Assembly (NCBI RefSeq): GCF_011305995.1
Contig: NZ_CP049910.1
Location: forward strand, 5,718,501 to 5,782,500
DNA from: Diaphorobacter sp. HDW4A
GTDB lineage: Bacteria > Pseudomonadota > Gammaproteobacteria > Burkholderiales > Burkholderiaceae_C
Direction of reading: 5' to 3'
Length of the DNA: 64,000 nt
Positions within the stretch are counted from its first letter, which is position 1, and each line of letters starts with the position of its first letter. Made by a program: the position numbers and the translations under genes. Below are positions 8,340 to 20,912 of this stretch, piece by piece. The notes below the pieces were generated by a model. It did no database searches and was not told where the DNA came from. It was given only the letters and a program-made list of their open reading frames with translations.

Positions 8340-9791
8340 TCACCAAGGCAACGAATAAGTCTTCGTATTCGTAAAGCTCTTCATGGCTTCAAGCACCCCC
8401 TCCTTGTACCCAAGCCCAGAATCCTTGATCCCCCCAAACGGCGTGAGTTCCAAGCGATAACCAGGAACTTCGCGAATGTTCACACTACCCACGTTCAGCT
8501 CGCTGATGAACCGCGTGATGTAGTCAAGCCGGTTCGTGCAGATCGACGACGACAGACCAAAAGCCGTACCGTTCGAGAGCTTGATCGCTTCTTCAATTGT
8601 CTTGAAACGGATCACAGGCGAGACCGGGCCGAAGGTTTCCTCGCGTGCTACGCGCATGTCGAGCGTGACGTTGTCCAGCACCGTGGGCGAGTACAGCGCG
8701 CCCTTGCGGATGTTGCCGCACTTGAGCGTGGCACCGGCCGCGATGGCTTCGTTGACAACCGTTTCGAAGTAGATCGCGGCTTCTTCGTCGATCACGGTGC
8801 CCATGTCGACGTTGGCGTCCATGGGGTCGCCGTACTTGATGACCTTGGTTTTTTCGACCAGCAGTTCGACAAAACGGTCGGCCACCGATTCATGCACCAG
8901 CATGCGCTTGATCGCCGTGCAGCGCTGGCCGCTGTTCTTGTAGCTGCCGCTGGCGGCCAGCGTGGCGGCTTCTTCGACGTCGGCGTCTTCCATCACGATG
9001 ATGGGGTCGTTGCCGCCGAGCTCGAGGATCTGGCGCTTGTAGACCGCCTTGCCCGCGATGTACTTGCCGATGGGCACGCCCCCGGTGAAGGTGACCAGAT
9101 CGACGTCGTCGCTGGTGAGCATCTCGTCGCAGATCTCGCGCGGGTCGCCGGAGATCACGCTGAGCATTTCGGGCGGCAAGCCTGCCTCATACAAGATGTC
9201 GGCGAGCACGTAGGCGGTGAACGGAGTCTTCTCGCTGGGCTTGAGCACCGTGCGGTTGTTGGTGGCAATCGCGGGAGCGAGTTTGTGGATCACCTGGTTG
9301 AGCGGGTGGTTGAAGGGCGTGATCGCGGTGATCGCGCCCTGCAGCGGCTCGCGCATGGTGTAGACCTTGCGGCTCTTGCCGTGGTGGGTGAGGTCGCACG
9401 AGAACACCTGACCATCATCGACCAGTGCCTGGTTGGCGGCGAACAGCAGCACGTCGGAGGCGCGGCCCACTTCGTAGAGCGAGTCCTTGCGACACAGGCC
9501 CGATTCGAGCGTGATGAGCTTGGAGATCTCATCGAGGCGCGTGGCGATGATCTCGCCCGCGCGCATCAGGATCTTGTAGCGCTCGTAGCGCGTGAGCTTG
9601 GATTGGTAGCCGCGTGCGATTTGGTAGGCGCGGCGCACGTCTTCCAGCGCGGCTTTGCCGACCGAGCCGATGACTTCGCCGGTGTAGGGGTAGGTGACGT
9701 CGATGCGCTCCTTGGTCTCCACGCGCTGGCCTGCGATGCGCAGGGTTTCGTGGCGGAGTTCGGGAGCCTTGTGCAATGCGGATACGGTCAT
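8340..9791 (-). CDS. phnY: Phosphonoacetaldehyde dehydrogenase PhnY
   Basis: A 483-residue aldehyde dehydrogenase with the catalytic Cys in NSGQRCTAIKR and the Glu in LELGGNDP. The start MTVSALHKAPELRHETLRIA is preceded by AAGGAGAG about 5 nt upstream; the longer open frame would extend into phnA. In this context it should oxidise phosphonoacetaldehyde to phosphonoacetate with NAD+, the step between PhnW and PhnA. It lies 31 nt after phnA on the same strand. The downstream HD and FAD genes are separated by 583 nt of repeats. Confidence 0.9.
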   Translation of the reverse strand: MTVSALHKAPELRHETLRIAGQRVETKERIDVTYPYTGEVIGSVGKAALEDVRRAYQIARGYQSKLTRYERYKILMRAGEIIATRLDEISKLITLESGLCRKDSLYEVGRASDVLLFAANQALVDDGQVFSCDLTHHGKSRKVYTMREPLQGAITAITPFNHPLNQVIHKLAPAIATNNRTVLKPSEKTPFTAYVLADILYEAGLPPEMLSVISGDPREICDEMLTSDDVDLVTFTGGVPIGKYIAGKAVYKRQILELGGNDPIIVMEDADVEEAATLAASGSYKNSGQRCTAIKRMLVHESVADRFVELLVEKTKVIKYGDPMDANVDMGTVIDEEAAIYFETVVNEAIAAGATLKCGNIRKGALYSPTVLDNVTLDMRVAREETFGPVSPVIRFKTIEEAIKLSNGTAFGLSSSICTNRLDYITRFISELNVGSVNIREVPGYRLELTPFGGIKDSGLGYKEGVLEAMKSFTNTKTYSLPW

Positions 9792-9822
9792 GGGGAACTC
9801 TCCTTTTTTGGTGTTTCTTCGA

Positions 9823-11800
<1,978 letters not shown>

Positions 11801-11819
11801 TGTTCGGTTGTAAATGCAA

Positions 11820-11845
11820 ACTGTCAACAGTTTTCTATTGACAGT
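11820..11845. promoter_or_regulatory. Candidate PhnR operator
   Basis: ACTGTCAA-N10-TTGACAGT is a perfect 8-bp inverted repeat in the intergenic region shared by the regulator gene and the divergent AEP transporter. It is 20 nt upstream of the regulator start. Its symmetry and place fit autoregulation and control of the transporter. Confidence 0.7.
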
Positions 11846-12059
11846 AAACAAGTTGAGTTTTACATTGACCACACCGACGTAAAAAAGCGCCGGGCCGGTT
11901 TACCGGAAAACCAAACCAAGAGGGGTGCGTGCAGGCCAGCGGATCGTGAGGTTCGGATGGGATGCAGTCGATGAAGCCAGCCCAGTCCCAGGGACGGTGG
12001 TGGCAGATTCGGCGAGTCATCGGGTTTGCAGTGGCGCCTCCTATAAAAGGAGACAAGCG

Positions 12060-13109
12060 ATGAATAAGTTAGCGGGAGTTCGTCACAGCATGATGACAAT
12101 CTGTGCAGCCGCCATCGGCCTGACCTTGGCCAGCGGCGCCGCGCTGGCGCAGCAGAAGACGCCGCTCTTGGTCTACACCGCGCTCGAAACCGACGCGATG
12201 AAGCTCTACAAGACCGGCTTCGAGAAGGCGAATCCAGACATCGAGATCAAATGGGTGCGCGACTCCACCGGCATCATCACCGCCAAGCTGCTGGCCGAAA
12301 AGGCCAACCCGCAGGCCGACGTGGTGGCGGGCGTGGCGGCCAGCTCGCTCGCGCTGCTCGATCAGGAGGGCATGCTGCAGGGTTACCAGCCCAAGGGCTT
12401 TGATTTGCTCACGCCCGCGTATTCAGACACGCAGCGCCCGCCCAAGTGGGTCGGCATGGATGTGTGGGCGGCGACGGTCTGCTTCAACACGGTGGAGGCC
12501 AAGAAGCACAACCTGCCCAAGCCCGAAACCTGGAAGGATCTGGCCAAGCCAGTCTACAAGGGCAAGATCACCATGCCGCATCCGGCGTCGAGCGGCACCG
12601 GTTATCTCGACGTGTCGTCCTGGATCCAGATGTGGGGCGAGCAGGAGGCCTGGAAATACATGGATGCGCTGCACGAAAACGTCGCCCAGTACGTGCACTC
12701 GGGCTCCAAGCCCTGCAAGCAGGCGGGCTCGGGTGAGTTCCCCATCGGCATCTCGTTCGAGTTCCGCGCGCACCAAGTGAAGAAGTCGGGTGCGCCGGTC
12801 GACCTGATCTTCCCCAAGGAAGGCCTCGGCTGGGACATCGAGGGCACCTCCATCATGAAGACCACCAAGAAGCCCGAGGCCGCCAAGCGCCTCGCGGACT
12901 GGATGGCGAGCAAGGAGGCCAACGTCATCAGCTCCAACTGGTGGGCGGTGGTGGCCATGCCCGGTGTGGCATCCAAGCTCGAAGGCATTCCGGAGAACTA
13001 CGAAAAGCTGCTCGCCAAGAACGACCTGAACTGGGCCGCCAAGAACCGCGAACGCATTCTGGCCGAGTGGAGCAAGCGCTACGAAGGCAAGGCGGAAGCC
13101 AAACCGTAA
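12060..13109 (+). CDS. phnS: AEP ABC transporter substrate-binding protein
   Basis: A 349-residue periplasmic receptor of the iron/AEP-binding type. A signal peptide (TICAAAIGLTLASGAALA, cleavage before QQK) is followed by LLVYTALETDAMKLYKTGFEKA, a typical first strand of this family. The start at 12060 has AAGGAGA about 8 nt upstream; the longer open frame has no such site. It is first in the transporter-phnW operon and divergent from the PhnR-type gene. The expected ligand is 2-aminoethylphosphonate; other phosphonates are possible. Confidence 0.88.
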   Translation: MNKLAGVRHSMMTICAAAIGLTLASGAALAQQKTPLLVYTALETDAMKLYKTGFEKANPDIEIKWVRDSTGIITAKLLAEKANPQADVVAGVAASSLALLDQEGMLQGYQPKGFDLLTPAYSDTQRPPKWVGMDVWAATVCFNTVEAKKHNLPKPETWKDLAKPVYKGKITMPHPASSGTGYLDVSSWIQMWGEQEAWKYMDALHENVAQYVHSGSKPCKQAGSGEFPIGISFEFRAHQVKKSGAPVDLIFPKEGLGWDIEGTSIMKTTKKPEAAKRLADWMASKEANVISSNWWAVVAMPGVASKLEGIPENYEKLLAKNDLNWAAKNRERILAEWSKRYEGKAEAKP

Positions 13110-13196
13110 TTCTGCAGTGTGCTTTCTGTCGCCGGGGTGCCGCATGCGTGCGCCCCGAGCGGAGCCATTCATTCATCCGTTCGATGGGGTCGGAAC

Positions 13197-14326
<1,130 letters not shown>

Positions 14327-14330
<4 letters not shown>

Positions 14331-16066
14331 ACACCGCCACCATCGCAGACCGAATGCCCGCCGCGCCCGCACGCAGCCTGCAGGGCCACCAGCGCTGGAG
14401 CCGCGACGAATGGATCGCGCGCGGCATGCTGCTCGTCGTGATGGCGCTGCTGCTCACCTTCCTCATAGCGCCGCTGTTCTCGATCCTCGTGAACGCGGTG
14501 CTCGACAAGGACGGCAACTTCGTCGGCATGCAGCACTTCATCACGTACTTTCAGACGCCGAGCCTGATGCGCGCGGCGTGGAACTCGGTGTGGGTCGCCT
14601 GCTCGGTGGTGCTGATCTCCGTGCCCATGGCCTTCATCTGCGCCTATGCACTCACCCGCACCTGCCTGCCCACGCCGTTCAAGGCCACGGTGAAACTGGT
14701 TGCGCTGATTCCGCTGCTCGCACCATCGCTGCTATCGGCCATCTCGTTCGTGCAGTGGTTCGGCAATCAGGGCGCGCTCAAGTTCCTGCTCGGCGACGCG
14801 TCGATCTACGGCGCGCCCGGCATCATCCTCGCCGAGGTATACAACACCTTTCCGCATGCGCTGATGATTTTGGTGACCGCACTCTCGCTCGCCGACGGCC
14901 GCTTGTACGAGGCCGCCACCGCGCTGCGCACGCCGGGCTGGCGGCAGTTCACGACGATCACGCTGCCGTCCTGCAAGTACGGCCTGATCAGCGCAGCGAC
15001 CGTGGTGTTCACCTATGTGATCAGCGATTTCGGCGCGCCCAAGGTCATCGGCGGCAGCTTCAACGTGCTGTCGGTGGACGTGTTCAAGCAGGTCGTCGGC
15101 CAGCACAACTTTTCGATGGGCGCAGTGGTCGGCATGTTGCTGCTGATTCCGTCGGTGCTGTCCTTCGTCATCGACTACCGCGTGCGCCGCAAGCTCAAGG
15201 CGCAGCTCACCGCGCGCTCGGTGCCGTATCAACCCAAGCCGCACCGTGTGGGCGATCTGCTGCTCGGCGGCTTCTGCGTGATCGTCTGCCTGCTGCTGCT
15301 CGCGACCGTGGGCATGGCGATCTACACCTCGTTCATCAAGCTCTGGCCATACGACCAGACGCTGACCCTCAAGCACTACCACTTCGCGCTGGTGGAAAGC
15401 GACATGGCATCGGCCTACACCAACAGCCTGCTGGTCGCGCTGATCACGGCGGTCTGCGGTTCGCTGATCGTTTTCATCGGCGCCTATCTGATCGAGAAGA
15501 CGCGCAACCTCGGCTTCATGCGCAAGGGCATGCACCTGATGGCAGTGTTGTCGATGGCGGTGCCGGGGCTGGTGCTGGGGCTTGGCTATGTGATGTTCTT
15601 CAATCACCCGAACAATCCGCTGAACGTGCTCTACAACACGCTGGCGATTCTGGTGATCTCGATGATCATCCACTACTACACCTCGAGCCACCTCACGGCG
15701 GTCACCGCGCTCAAGCAGATCGACAACGAGTTCGAGGCCGTCTCCGCATCGCTCAAGGTGCCGTTCTTCAAGACCTTCGTGCGGGTGACGATTCCGGTCT
15801 GTCTGCCCGCGATCCTCGACATTGGCCGCTACTTCTTCGTGGTATCGATGGCCAGCCTGTCGTGCGCGATCTTTCTCTACACGCCCGAAACCATTCTGGC
15901 GGCGGTCGCGATCATGCACATGGATGAGGCCGGCGACATTGGTCCCGCCTCCGCGCTCGCGAGCCTGATCGTCGTGTCCTCGACCATCGTCTGCATCGCC
16001 TATTCGCTGGCCACGCGCGTGATCCTCTCGCGCACCCAAGCCTGGCGCAATCTGGCGCGCAACTGA
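14327..16066 (+). CDS. AEP ABC transporter permease, two fused domains
   Basis: A 579-residue membrane protein with about a dozen hydrophobic segments and two copies of the inner-membrane permease domain, as in FbpB-type and PhnU2-type transporters. The first EAA-like loop is near [15 protein letters not shown] and the second near [14 protein letters not shown]. One polypeptide therefore supplies both transmembrane halves. The start codon overlaps the phnT stop. phnW follows after 73 nt. It should import AEP together with the receptor and ATPase. Confidence 0.9.
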
Positions 16067-16139
16067 TGGAGTTCATTGCTTCCCGCCTTGCTTCTTTTCA
16101 CCTGTTCAAAACCCCCGCTTTGAGATTCTGGAGAAAAAC

Positions 16140-17285
16140 ATGAGTGCCACCGCTTCCAATGCTCCTTACCCCGTTCTGCTCACCCCCGGCCCGTTGACCA
16201 CGTCCGACCGCACGCGCGAGGCCATGCTGCGCGACTGGGGATCGTGGGATGCCGACTTCAACCAGATCACCGCGCGCATCCGCCAGAACGTGCTGCGCAT
16301 CGTGAACGGCGAGGCCACGCACGAATGCGTGCCCATGCAGGGCAGCGGCACCTTCTCGGTGGAGGCTGCCATCGGCACGCTGGTGCCGCGAAACGGCCAT
16401 GTGCTCGTGCCCAACAACGGCGCCTACTGCACGCGGCTGGCGAAGATCTGCAAGGTGCTGGGCCGCAAGCTCAGCACCATCGACTACACCGAGTCGCAGC
16501 AGGTGAGCCCCGCCGATGTAGACCGCGCACTTGCCGCCGACCAAAGCATCACCCATGTCGCGCTGGTGCATTGCGAGACGGGCGCGGGCGTGCTCAATCC
16601 GCTGCACGAGATCGCGCTGGTCGTCGCCAAGCACGGGCGCGGGCTGATCGTCGATGCGATGAGCTCGTTCGGCGCGCTCGACATCGACGCACGCAAGACG
16701 CCATTCGACGCGGTGATCGCCGCATCGGGCAAGTGCCTCGAAGGCGTTCCGGGCATGGGCTTCGTGATCGCGCGGCGCAGCGTGCTCGAGCAATGCGAGG
16801 GCCACTCGCATTCGCTCGCGATGGATCTCTACGACCAGTGGGCCTACATGGGCAAGACGACGCAGTGGCGCTTCACACCGCCCACGCACGTGGTGGCCGC
16901 GCTCGATGCGGCGATCACCCAATATTTTGAGGAAGGGGGATTGCCTGCACGCGGCGGGCGTTACGAGCGCAACTGCAAGGCGCTGATCGAGGGCATGAAG
17001 AAGCTGGGCTTTCGCTCGTATCTGGACGCCGATCTGCAGGCGCCGATCATCGTCACCTTCCACGCGCCTGACGATCCGGCCTATGACTTCAAGACCTTCT
17101 ACCAAGAGGTGAAGAAGCGCGGCTACATCCTTTACCCCGGCAAGCTCACCGCGATGGAAACCTTCCGCGTGGGCTGCATCGGCCACTTCGGAGAAGCCGG
17201 AATTCCGGGTGCGGTGGCGGCGATTGCCGACACGCTCGAGGCCATGGGCATCCACCAGGTGACGGCGCCCGCGATGGCCGCCTGA
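16140..17285 (+). CDS. phnW: 2-aminoethylphosphonate-pyruvate transaminase PhnW
   Basis: PhnW transfers the amino group of AEP to pyruvate, giving phosphonoacetaldehyde and alanine. The 381-residue class V aminotransferase has the expected start ([18 protein letters not shown]), the PLP contact DAMSSFG and the Schiff-base Lys198 in [15 protein letters not shown]. It is last in the transporter operon. No PhnX hydrolase follows; the product is therefore expected to go to PhnY and PhnA on the opposite strand. A terminator lies about 57 nt past the stop. Confidence 0.95.
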   Translation: MSATASNAPYPVLLTPGPLTTSDRTREAMLRDWGSWDADFNQITARIRQNVLRIVNGEATHECVPMQGSGTFSVEAAIGTLVPRNGHVLVPNNGAYCTRLAKICKVLGRKLSTIDYTESQQVSPADVDRALAADQSITHVALVHCETGAGVLNPLHEIALVVAKHGRGLIVDAMSSFGALDIDARKTPFDAVIAASGKCLEGVPGMGFVIARRSVLEQCEGHSHSLAMDLYDQWAYMGKTTQWRFTPPTHVVAALDAAITQYFEEGGLPARGGRYERNCKALIEGMKKLGFRSYLDADLQAPIIVTFHAPDDPAYDFKTFYQEVKKRGYILYPGKLTAMETFRVGCIGHFGEAGIPGAVAAIADTLEAMGIHQVTAPAMAA

Positions 17286-17341
17286 GGAGGACGGTTTGCG
17301 CTCCATTTTTTGATTGTTTGTCTTCCATTCACGGAAGTTGA

Positions 17342-17367
17342 GGGCCGCAGGAATGTGGTCCTTTTTT
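17342..17367 (+). terminator. Rho-independent terminator after phnW
   Basis: GGGCCGC and GTGGTCC form a 7-bp stem with two G-U pairs and a 6-nt loop, followed by six T. It closes the AEP transporter-phnW operon. Confidence 0.8.
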
Positions 17368-17578
17368 CGTCGTGCCGTATCAAAGTCCGCTGCATGCAAG
17401 CGCTATCGCCGCACGCCGCATCTGCCGGTCGTCTTACAATTTCGGCCGTCCTGTGCCTGCGATGCTGAGCGCGGGTGAGCGTGATCTGAGCGGGGCCGCG
17501 TTCGGTTAAATTGGAATCCATTGCTCCAGCGATCCTCACAATGCAGCACGACAACACAACCACAACAGGAGACAGGCC

Positions 17579-18253
17579 ATGCGCATACTCATAGCCGAAG
17601 ATGATCAGGTGCTGGCAGACGGCCTCTTGCGCACCCTGCGCGCGTCGGGCGCGGTCGTCGATCATGTGGCCAACGGCTCCGAAGCCGATGCGGCGCTGAT
17701 CACCAACAATGAATTCGATCTGCTGATTCTCGATCTGGGCCTGCCCAAGCTGCACGGCCTCGAGGTCTTGAAGCGCCTGCGCGGACGTGGGTCCGGCATT
17801 CCGGTGCTGATCCTCACCGCAGCCGACAGCGTCGAGGAGCGCGTGCAGGGCCTTGACTACGGCGCCGACGACTACATGGCCAAACCGTTCTCGCTGCAGG
17901 AGCTCGAAGCCCGCGTGCGCGCGCTCACGCGGCGCGGCATGGGAGGCGCGAGCAGCGTCATCAAGCACGGCCCGCTCACCTACGACCAGACCGGCCGCGT
18001 TGCCTCCATCGACGGCAAGATGGTCGAACTCTCTGCCCGTGAGCTGGGCCTGCTCGAGGTGCTGCTGCAGCGCGCCGGGCGGCTGGTGAGCAAGGATCAG
18101 CTGGTCGAGCGGCTGTGCGAGTGGGGGGAAGAGGTCAGCAACAATGCCATCGAGGTGTATATCCACCGGCTGCGCAAGAAGATCGAAAAAGGCCCCATCC
18201 GCATAGCGGCCGTGCGCGGGCTGGGGTATTGCCTCGAGAAGATTCCTGGCTGA
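17579..18253 (+). CDS. OmpR-type response regulator (TctD-like)
   Basis: A 224-residue regulator. The receiver domain has the acidic pair at D8-D9, the phospho-acceptor Asp52 (LLILDLGLP), Thr80 and Lys102 (YMAKPF). The C-terminal winged-helix domain ends VYIHRLRKKIEKGPIRIAAVRGLGYCL. GGAGAC lies just upstream of the ATG. With the kinase that follows it resembles the TctDE system for tricarboxylate uptake. No tctCBA genes are next to it, though a Bug receptor gene lies about 2.7 kb downstream on the other strand. The exact signal is unknown. Confidence 0.92.
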   Translation: MRILIAEDDQVLADGLLRTLRASGAVVDHVANGSEADAALITNNEFDLLILDLGLPKLHGLEVLKRLRGRGSGIPVLILTAADSVEERVQGLDYGADDYMAKPFSLQELEARVRALTRRGMGGASSVIKHGPLTYDQTGRVASIDGKMVELSARELGLLEVLLQRAGRLVSKDQLVERLCEWGEEVSNNAIEVYIHRLRKKIEKGPIRIAAVRGLGYCLEKIPG

Positions 18254-18309
18254 TACGTTTGTTGGACATACGAAGCCTGGCGGCTTCGCTGGCGGGTCCT
18301 TTTTGAGGT

Positions 18310-18403
18310 GCCAATACAGCCCTTCATGCGTTGTTGCGAAGCCTTGCCGTAGTACACACTACTGTCTGCGGCTTCGACGCCTGGCTTGAAGGGCTGTATT
18401 GGC
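18310..18403 (+). repeat. Structured palindromic repeat, copy 2
   Basis: Outer arms GCCAATACAGCCCTTCA (18310-18326) and TGAAGGGCTGTATTGGC (18387-18403) are a perfect 17-bp inverted repeat. The inner blocks TTGCGAAGCCTTGCC and TGTCTGCGGCTTCGACGCC are as in copy 1. The apical hairpin is GTAGT-ACAC-ACTAC, different in sequence from copy 1 but still paired. It lies between a response-regulator gene and its kinase gene. Confidence 0.87.
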
Positions 18404-18527
18404 ATTGGGGTGGTGGCTTGAGCGACGCAGACACTTCGGAGACAGTCGTTCGCTTTCGTTGTCAGCCTCGTGAATGTCTTGCGCTTGATACTTTGAGAGA
18501 ACCCTTTTCAGACTTGCAGGCCATTTT

Positions 18528-19967
18528 TTGAAAATCTTTCAGCGCGAGCAGCGTTCCCTGTTTGGTGAGATCCTCGACTGGATGCTCACGCCGCTGCTTT
18601 TGCTTTGGCCCGTGAGTCTGGCGCTCACCTGGCTGGTGGCGCAGGGGTTGGCGAACAAGCCGTTCGACCGGGCGCTGGAGTACAACGCGCAGGCGCTGGC
18701 GCAGTTGGTCACGGTGCAGAAGGATCGCGTGCAGTTCAACCTGCCGCAGCCGGCCAGCGAGATTCTGCGGGCCGATGAATCGGACATCGTCTACTACCAG
18801 GTGATTGCGCCGGACGGGCGGTTTCTCTCGGGCGAGCGCGATCTGCCCAAGCCGCCCGAGGATGAAAAGCCGTTCTCCGGCGAGGTGCGGCTGCGCGATG
18901 CCGAGATGCGCGGGGTGGACATTCGCGTGGCGTACATCTGGGTGCGCGTGCCGTTGCCCGACGCGCCCGCCGCGCTGGTGCAGGTGGCGGAGACGCGGTC
19001 CAAGCGCAGCGTGTTGGCCACCGAAATCATCAAGGGGGTGATGCTGCCCCAGTTCGTCATCCTGCCGTTGGCCGTGCTGCTGGTGTGGCTGGCGCTCGCG
19101 CGTGGCATCAAGCCGCTGCATCTGCTCGAAGAGCGCATCCGCGCGCGCAAGCCCGACGATCTTTCGCCGCTCGACCACAAGGCCGTACCCATGGAGGTCG
19201 CGCCGCTCGTCGATTCGGTCAACGACCTGCTGCGCCGCCTGAACGACTCCATCGCCACGCAAAAGCGCTTTCTCGCTGATGCCGCCCACCAGCTCAAGAC
19301 GCCGCTGGCCGGTCTGCGCATGCAGGCCGATCTCGCGCAGCGCGAGGGAACGAGCACCGAGGAACTGAAACTCTCGCTCAAGCAGATTGGCCGCTCATCG
19401 ATCCGCGCCACCCACACCGTCAATCAGCTGCTGTCGATGGCGCGCGCGGAGGGCGGCAGCACGTCCGGCCTGCAGCGCCAGCGCGTCGATCTCGCGCGGC
19501 TCGTGATCGAGGTGGTGCAGGACAGCGTGCCGCGCGCGCTCGACAAGGGCATTGACCTTGGCTACGAAGGCGCAGACCCCGGCGCGTCCGGGGTGTTCGT
19601 CGAGGGCAATGCCACGCTGCTCAAGGAGCTGGTGCGCAACCTCGTTGACAACGCCATCAACTACACCCCCTCCGCGCCAGAAAAACCCGGCGTGGTCACC
19701 GCCCGCGTGTTCGCCGACACCTTCGGCCGCGTCGTCATGGCCCAGGTCGAAGACTCCGGCCCCGGTGTGCCAGAGGCCGAGCGCGAGCTGATCTTTCAGC
19801 CGTTCTACCGCGCCCTCGGCACCGACGCCGACGGCTCGGGCCTCGGCCTGCCCATCGTGCGCGAGATCGCCCGCCAGCATGGCGCCGAAGTGCGACTCGA
19901 AGATGCGCGGCCCGGCGCGGCGAGTCCCGGGGCGAAGTTCAGCGTGCAGTTCGTGGCGTTGCGCTGA
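18528..19967 (+). CDS. Sensor histidine kinase (TctE-like)
   Basis: A 479-residue membrane kinase. Transmembrane segments lie at about 18-38 and 166-188, with a periplasmic two-component-sensor N-terminal (2CSK_N-type) domain between. The H-box FLADAAHQLKTPLAGLR carries the phospho-accepting His254; N-box LVRNLVDNAINYTP and the glycine boxes DSGPGVP and GSGLGLP follow. The start used is TTG, giving MKIFQREQRSLFGEILDWML, which fits the family; no ATG is available nearby. It is separated from the response regulator by 274 nt holding repeat copy 2, an unusual gap for such a pair. Confidence 0.9.
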   Translation: MKIFQREQRSLFGEILDWMLTPLLLLWPVSLALTWLVAQGLANKPFDRALEYNAQALAQLVTVQKDRVQFNLPQPASEILRADESDIVYYQVIAPDGRFLSGERDLPKPPEDEKPFSGEVRLRDAEMRGVDIRVAYIWVRVPLPDAPAALVQVAETRSKRSVLATEIIKGVMLPQFVILPLAVLLVWLALARGIKPLHLLEERIRARKPDDLSPLDHKAVPMEVAPLVDSVNDLLRRLNDSIATQKRFLADAAHQLKTPLAGLRMQADLAQREGTSTEELKLSLKQIGRSSIRATHTVNQLLSMARAEGGSTSGLQRQRVDLARLVIEVVQDSVPRALDKGIDLGYEGADPGASGVFVEGNATLLKELVRNLVDNAINYTPSAPEKPGVVTARVFADTFGRVVMAQVEDSGPGVPEAERELIFQPFYRALGTDADGSGLGLPIVREIARQHGAEVRLEDARPGAASPGAKFSVQFVALR

Positions 19968-20037
19968 CGGCAAGGGCGACACGCCTTCGCCGCTGTGCTA
20001 GTCTGATGCAAGACTATCAAGATGATGATTTCAATAG

Positions 20038-20898
20038 ATGAAAATGCACAATTGCATTCGAGCGTTTCTGCTGCTCGTCACCGCATGGCTGCTGTCCGGC
20101 TGCGGCGACCAGAAGGCGGCATTCGAGATGATGCTTCCCAAGGATGAGGTCGAGATAGCCCAACAGGTGTTGACCGAAGCCCGCGCGGGTAACGCCGCAG
20201 CCATCAAGTCACGCATGGACCCGGAATTCGTCGGTCCGAGTTTCGACGCCGACATGGCCCACATGCTCGCCTTGTTTCCGCCCGGCGAGCCGTTGAGCAT
20301 CAAGCCTGTGGGCATGTTCACCAATGCCGTCAACGGCAGCGTCACCACCTACAACCTGACCTTCGAGCACCGATACCCGGACAGCTGGCTGCTGGGTTCC
20401 GTGCAGTTGCGCAAGAAGGAGGATGAAACCCGTTTGATCGGCATACGTGTGCAGCTCGCCCCCAAGTCGATAGAGGAGCAGAGCCGATTCACGCTCGAGG
20501 GCAAGAGCGCCGTGCACTGGACGGTGCTGGTGCTTGCGGTGCTGATACCGCTGTTCGTCGTGGTCACACTGGTGCAGTGCCGGCGCACGCCGATCGCGCG
20601 GCGCAAATGGCTGTGGATGCTGCTGATCCTGCTGAGCGTCACCCAGTTCGCGTTTGACTGGAGCACTGGTGTCTATCGCTTTCAACCGGTGTATGTGGGC
20701 CTGCTTGGCATGGGTGTCCTGAAGAGCGGTCCGTATGCCAATTGGGTTTTCACTCTGGCGTTCCCGCTCGGCGCGGTGATCTTCTGGCTGCGGCGGCCCA
20801 CACTGTTGCGCAAGGCGCGGGAGGCGGATGCTTCATCGGCGCAGCCAACTGCACCCACTGCACCCACAACACCCGTTGAGAATTCCGCTGCGCCCTGA
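20038..20898 (+). CDS. Putative membrane lipoprotein
   Basis: A 286-residue protein not recognised as a known family. It has a lipoprotein signal with lipobox LLSGC (Cys22), a soluble region to about residue 155, then three or four hydrophobic segments (about 160-182, 190-208, 220-233 and 238-255) and a Pro/Thr/Ala-rich tail. The mix of a lipid anchor and later membrane helices is unusual. It follows the sensor kinase gene on the same strand after 70 nt. No catalytic motif is seen. Confidence 0.7.
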   Translation: MKMHNCIRAFLLLVTAWLLSGCGDQKAAFEMMLPKDEVEIAQQVLTEARAGNAAAIKSRMDPEFVGPSFDADMAHMLALFPPGEPLSIKPVGMFTNAVNGSVTTYNLTFEHRYPDSWLLGSVQLRKKEDETRLIGIRVQLAPKSIEEQSRFTLEGKSAVHWTVLVLAVLIPLFVVVTLVQCRRTPIARRKWLWMLLILLSVTQFAFDWSTGVYRFQPVYVGLLGMGVLKSGPYANWVFTLAFPLGAVIFWLRRPTLLRKAREADASSAQPTAPTAPTTPVENSAAP

Positions 20899-20912
20899 TG
20901 TGCCAGTCGTCC

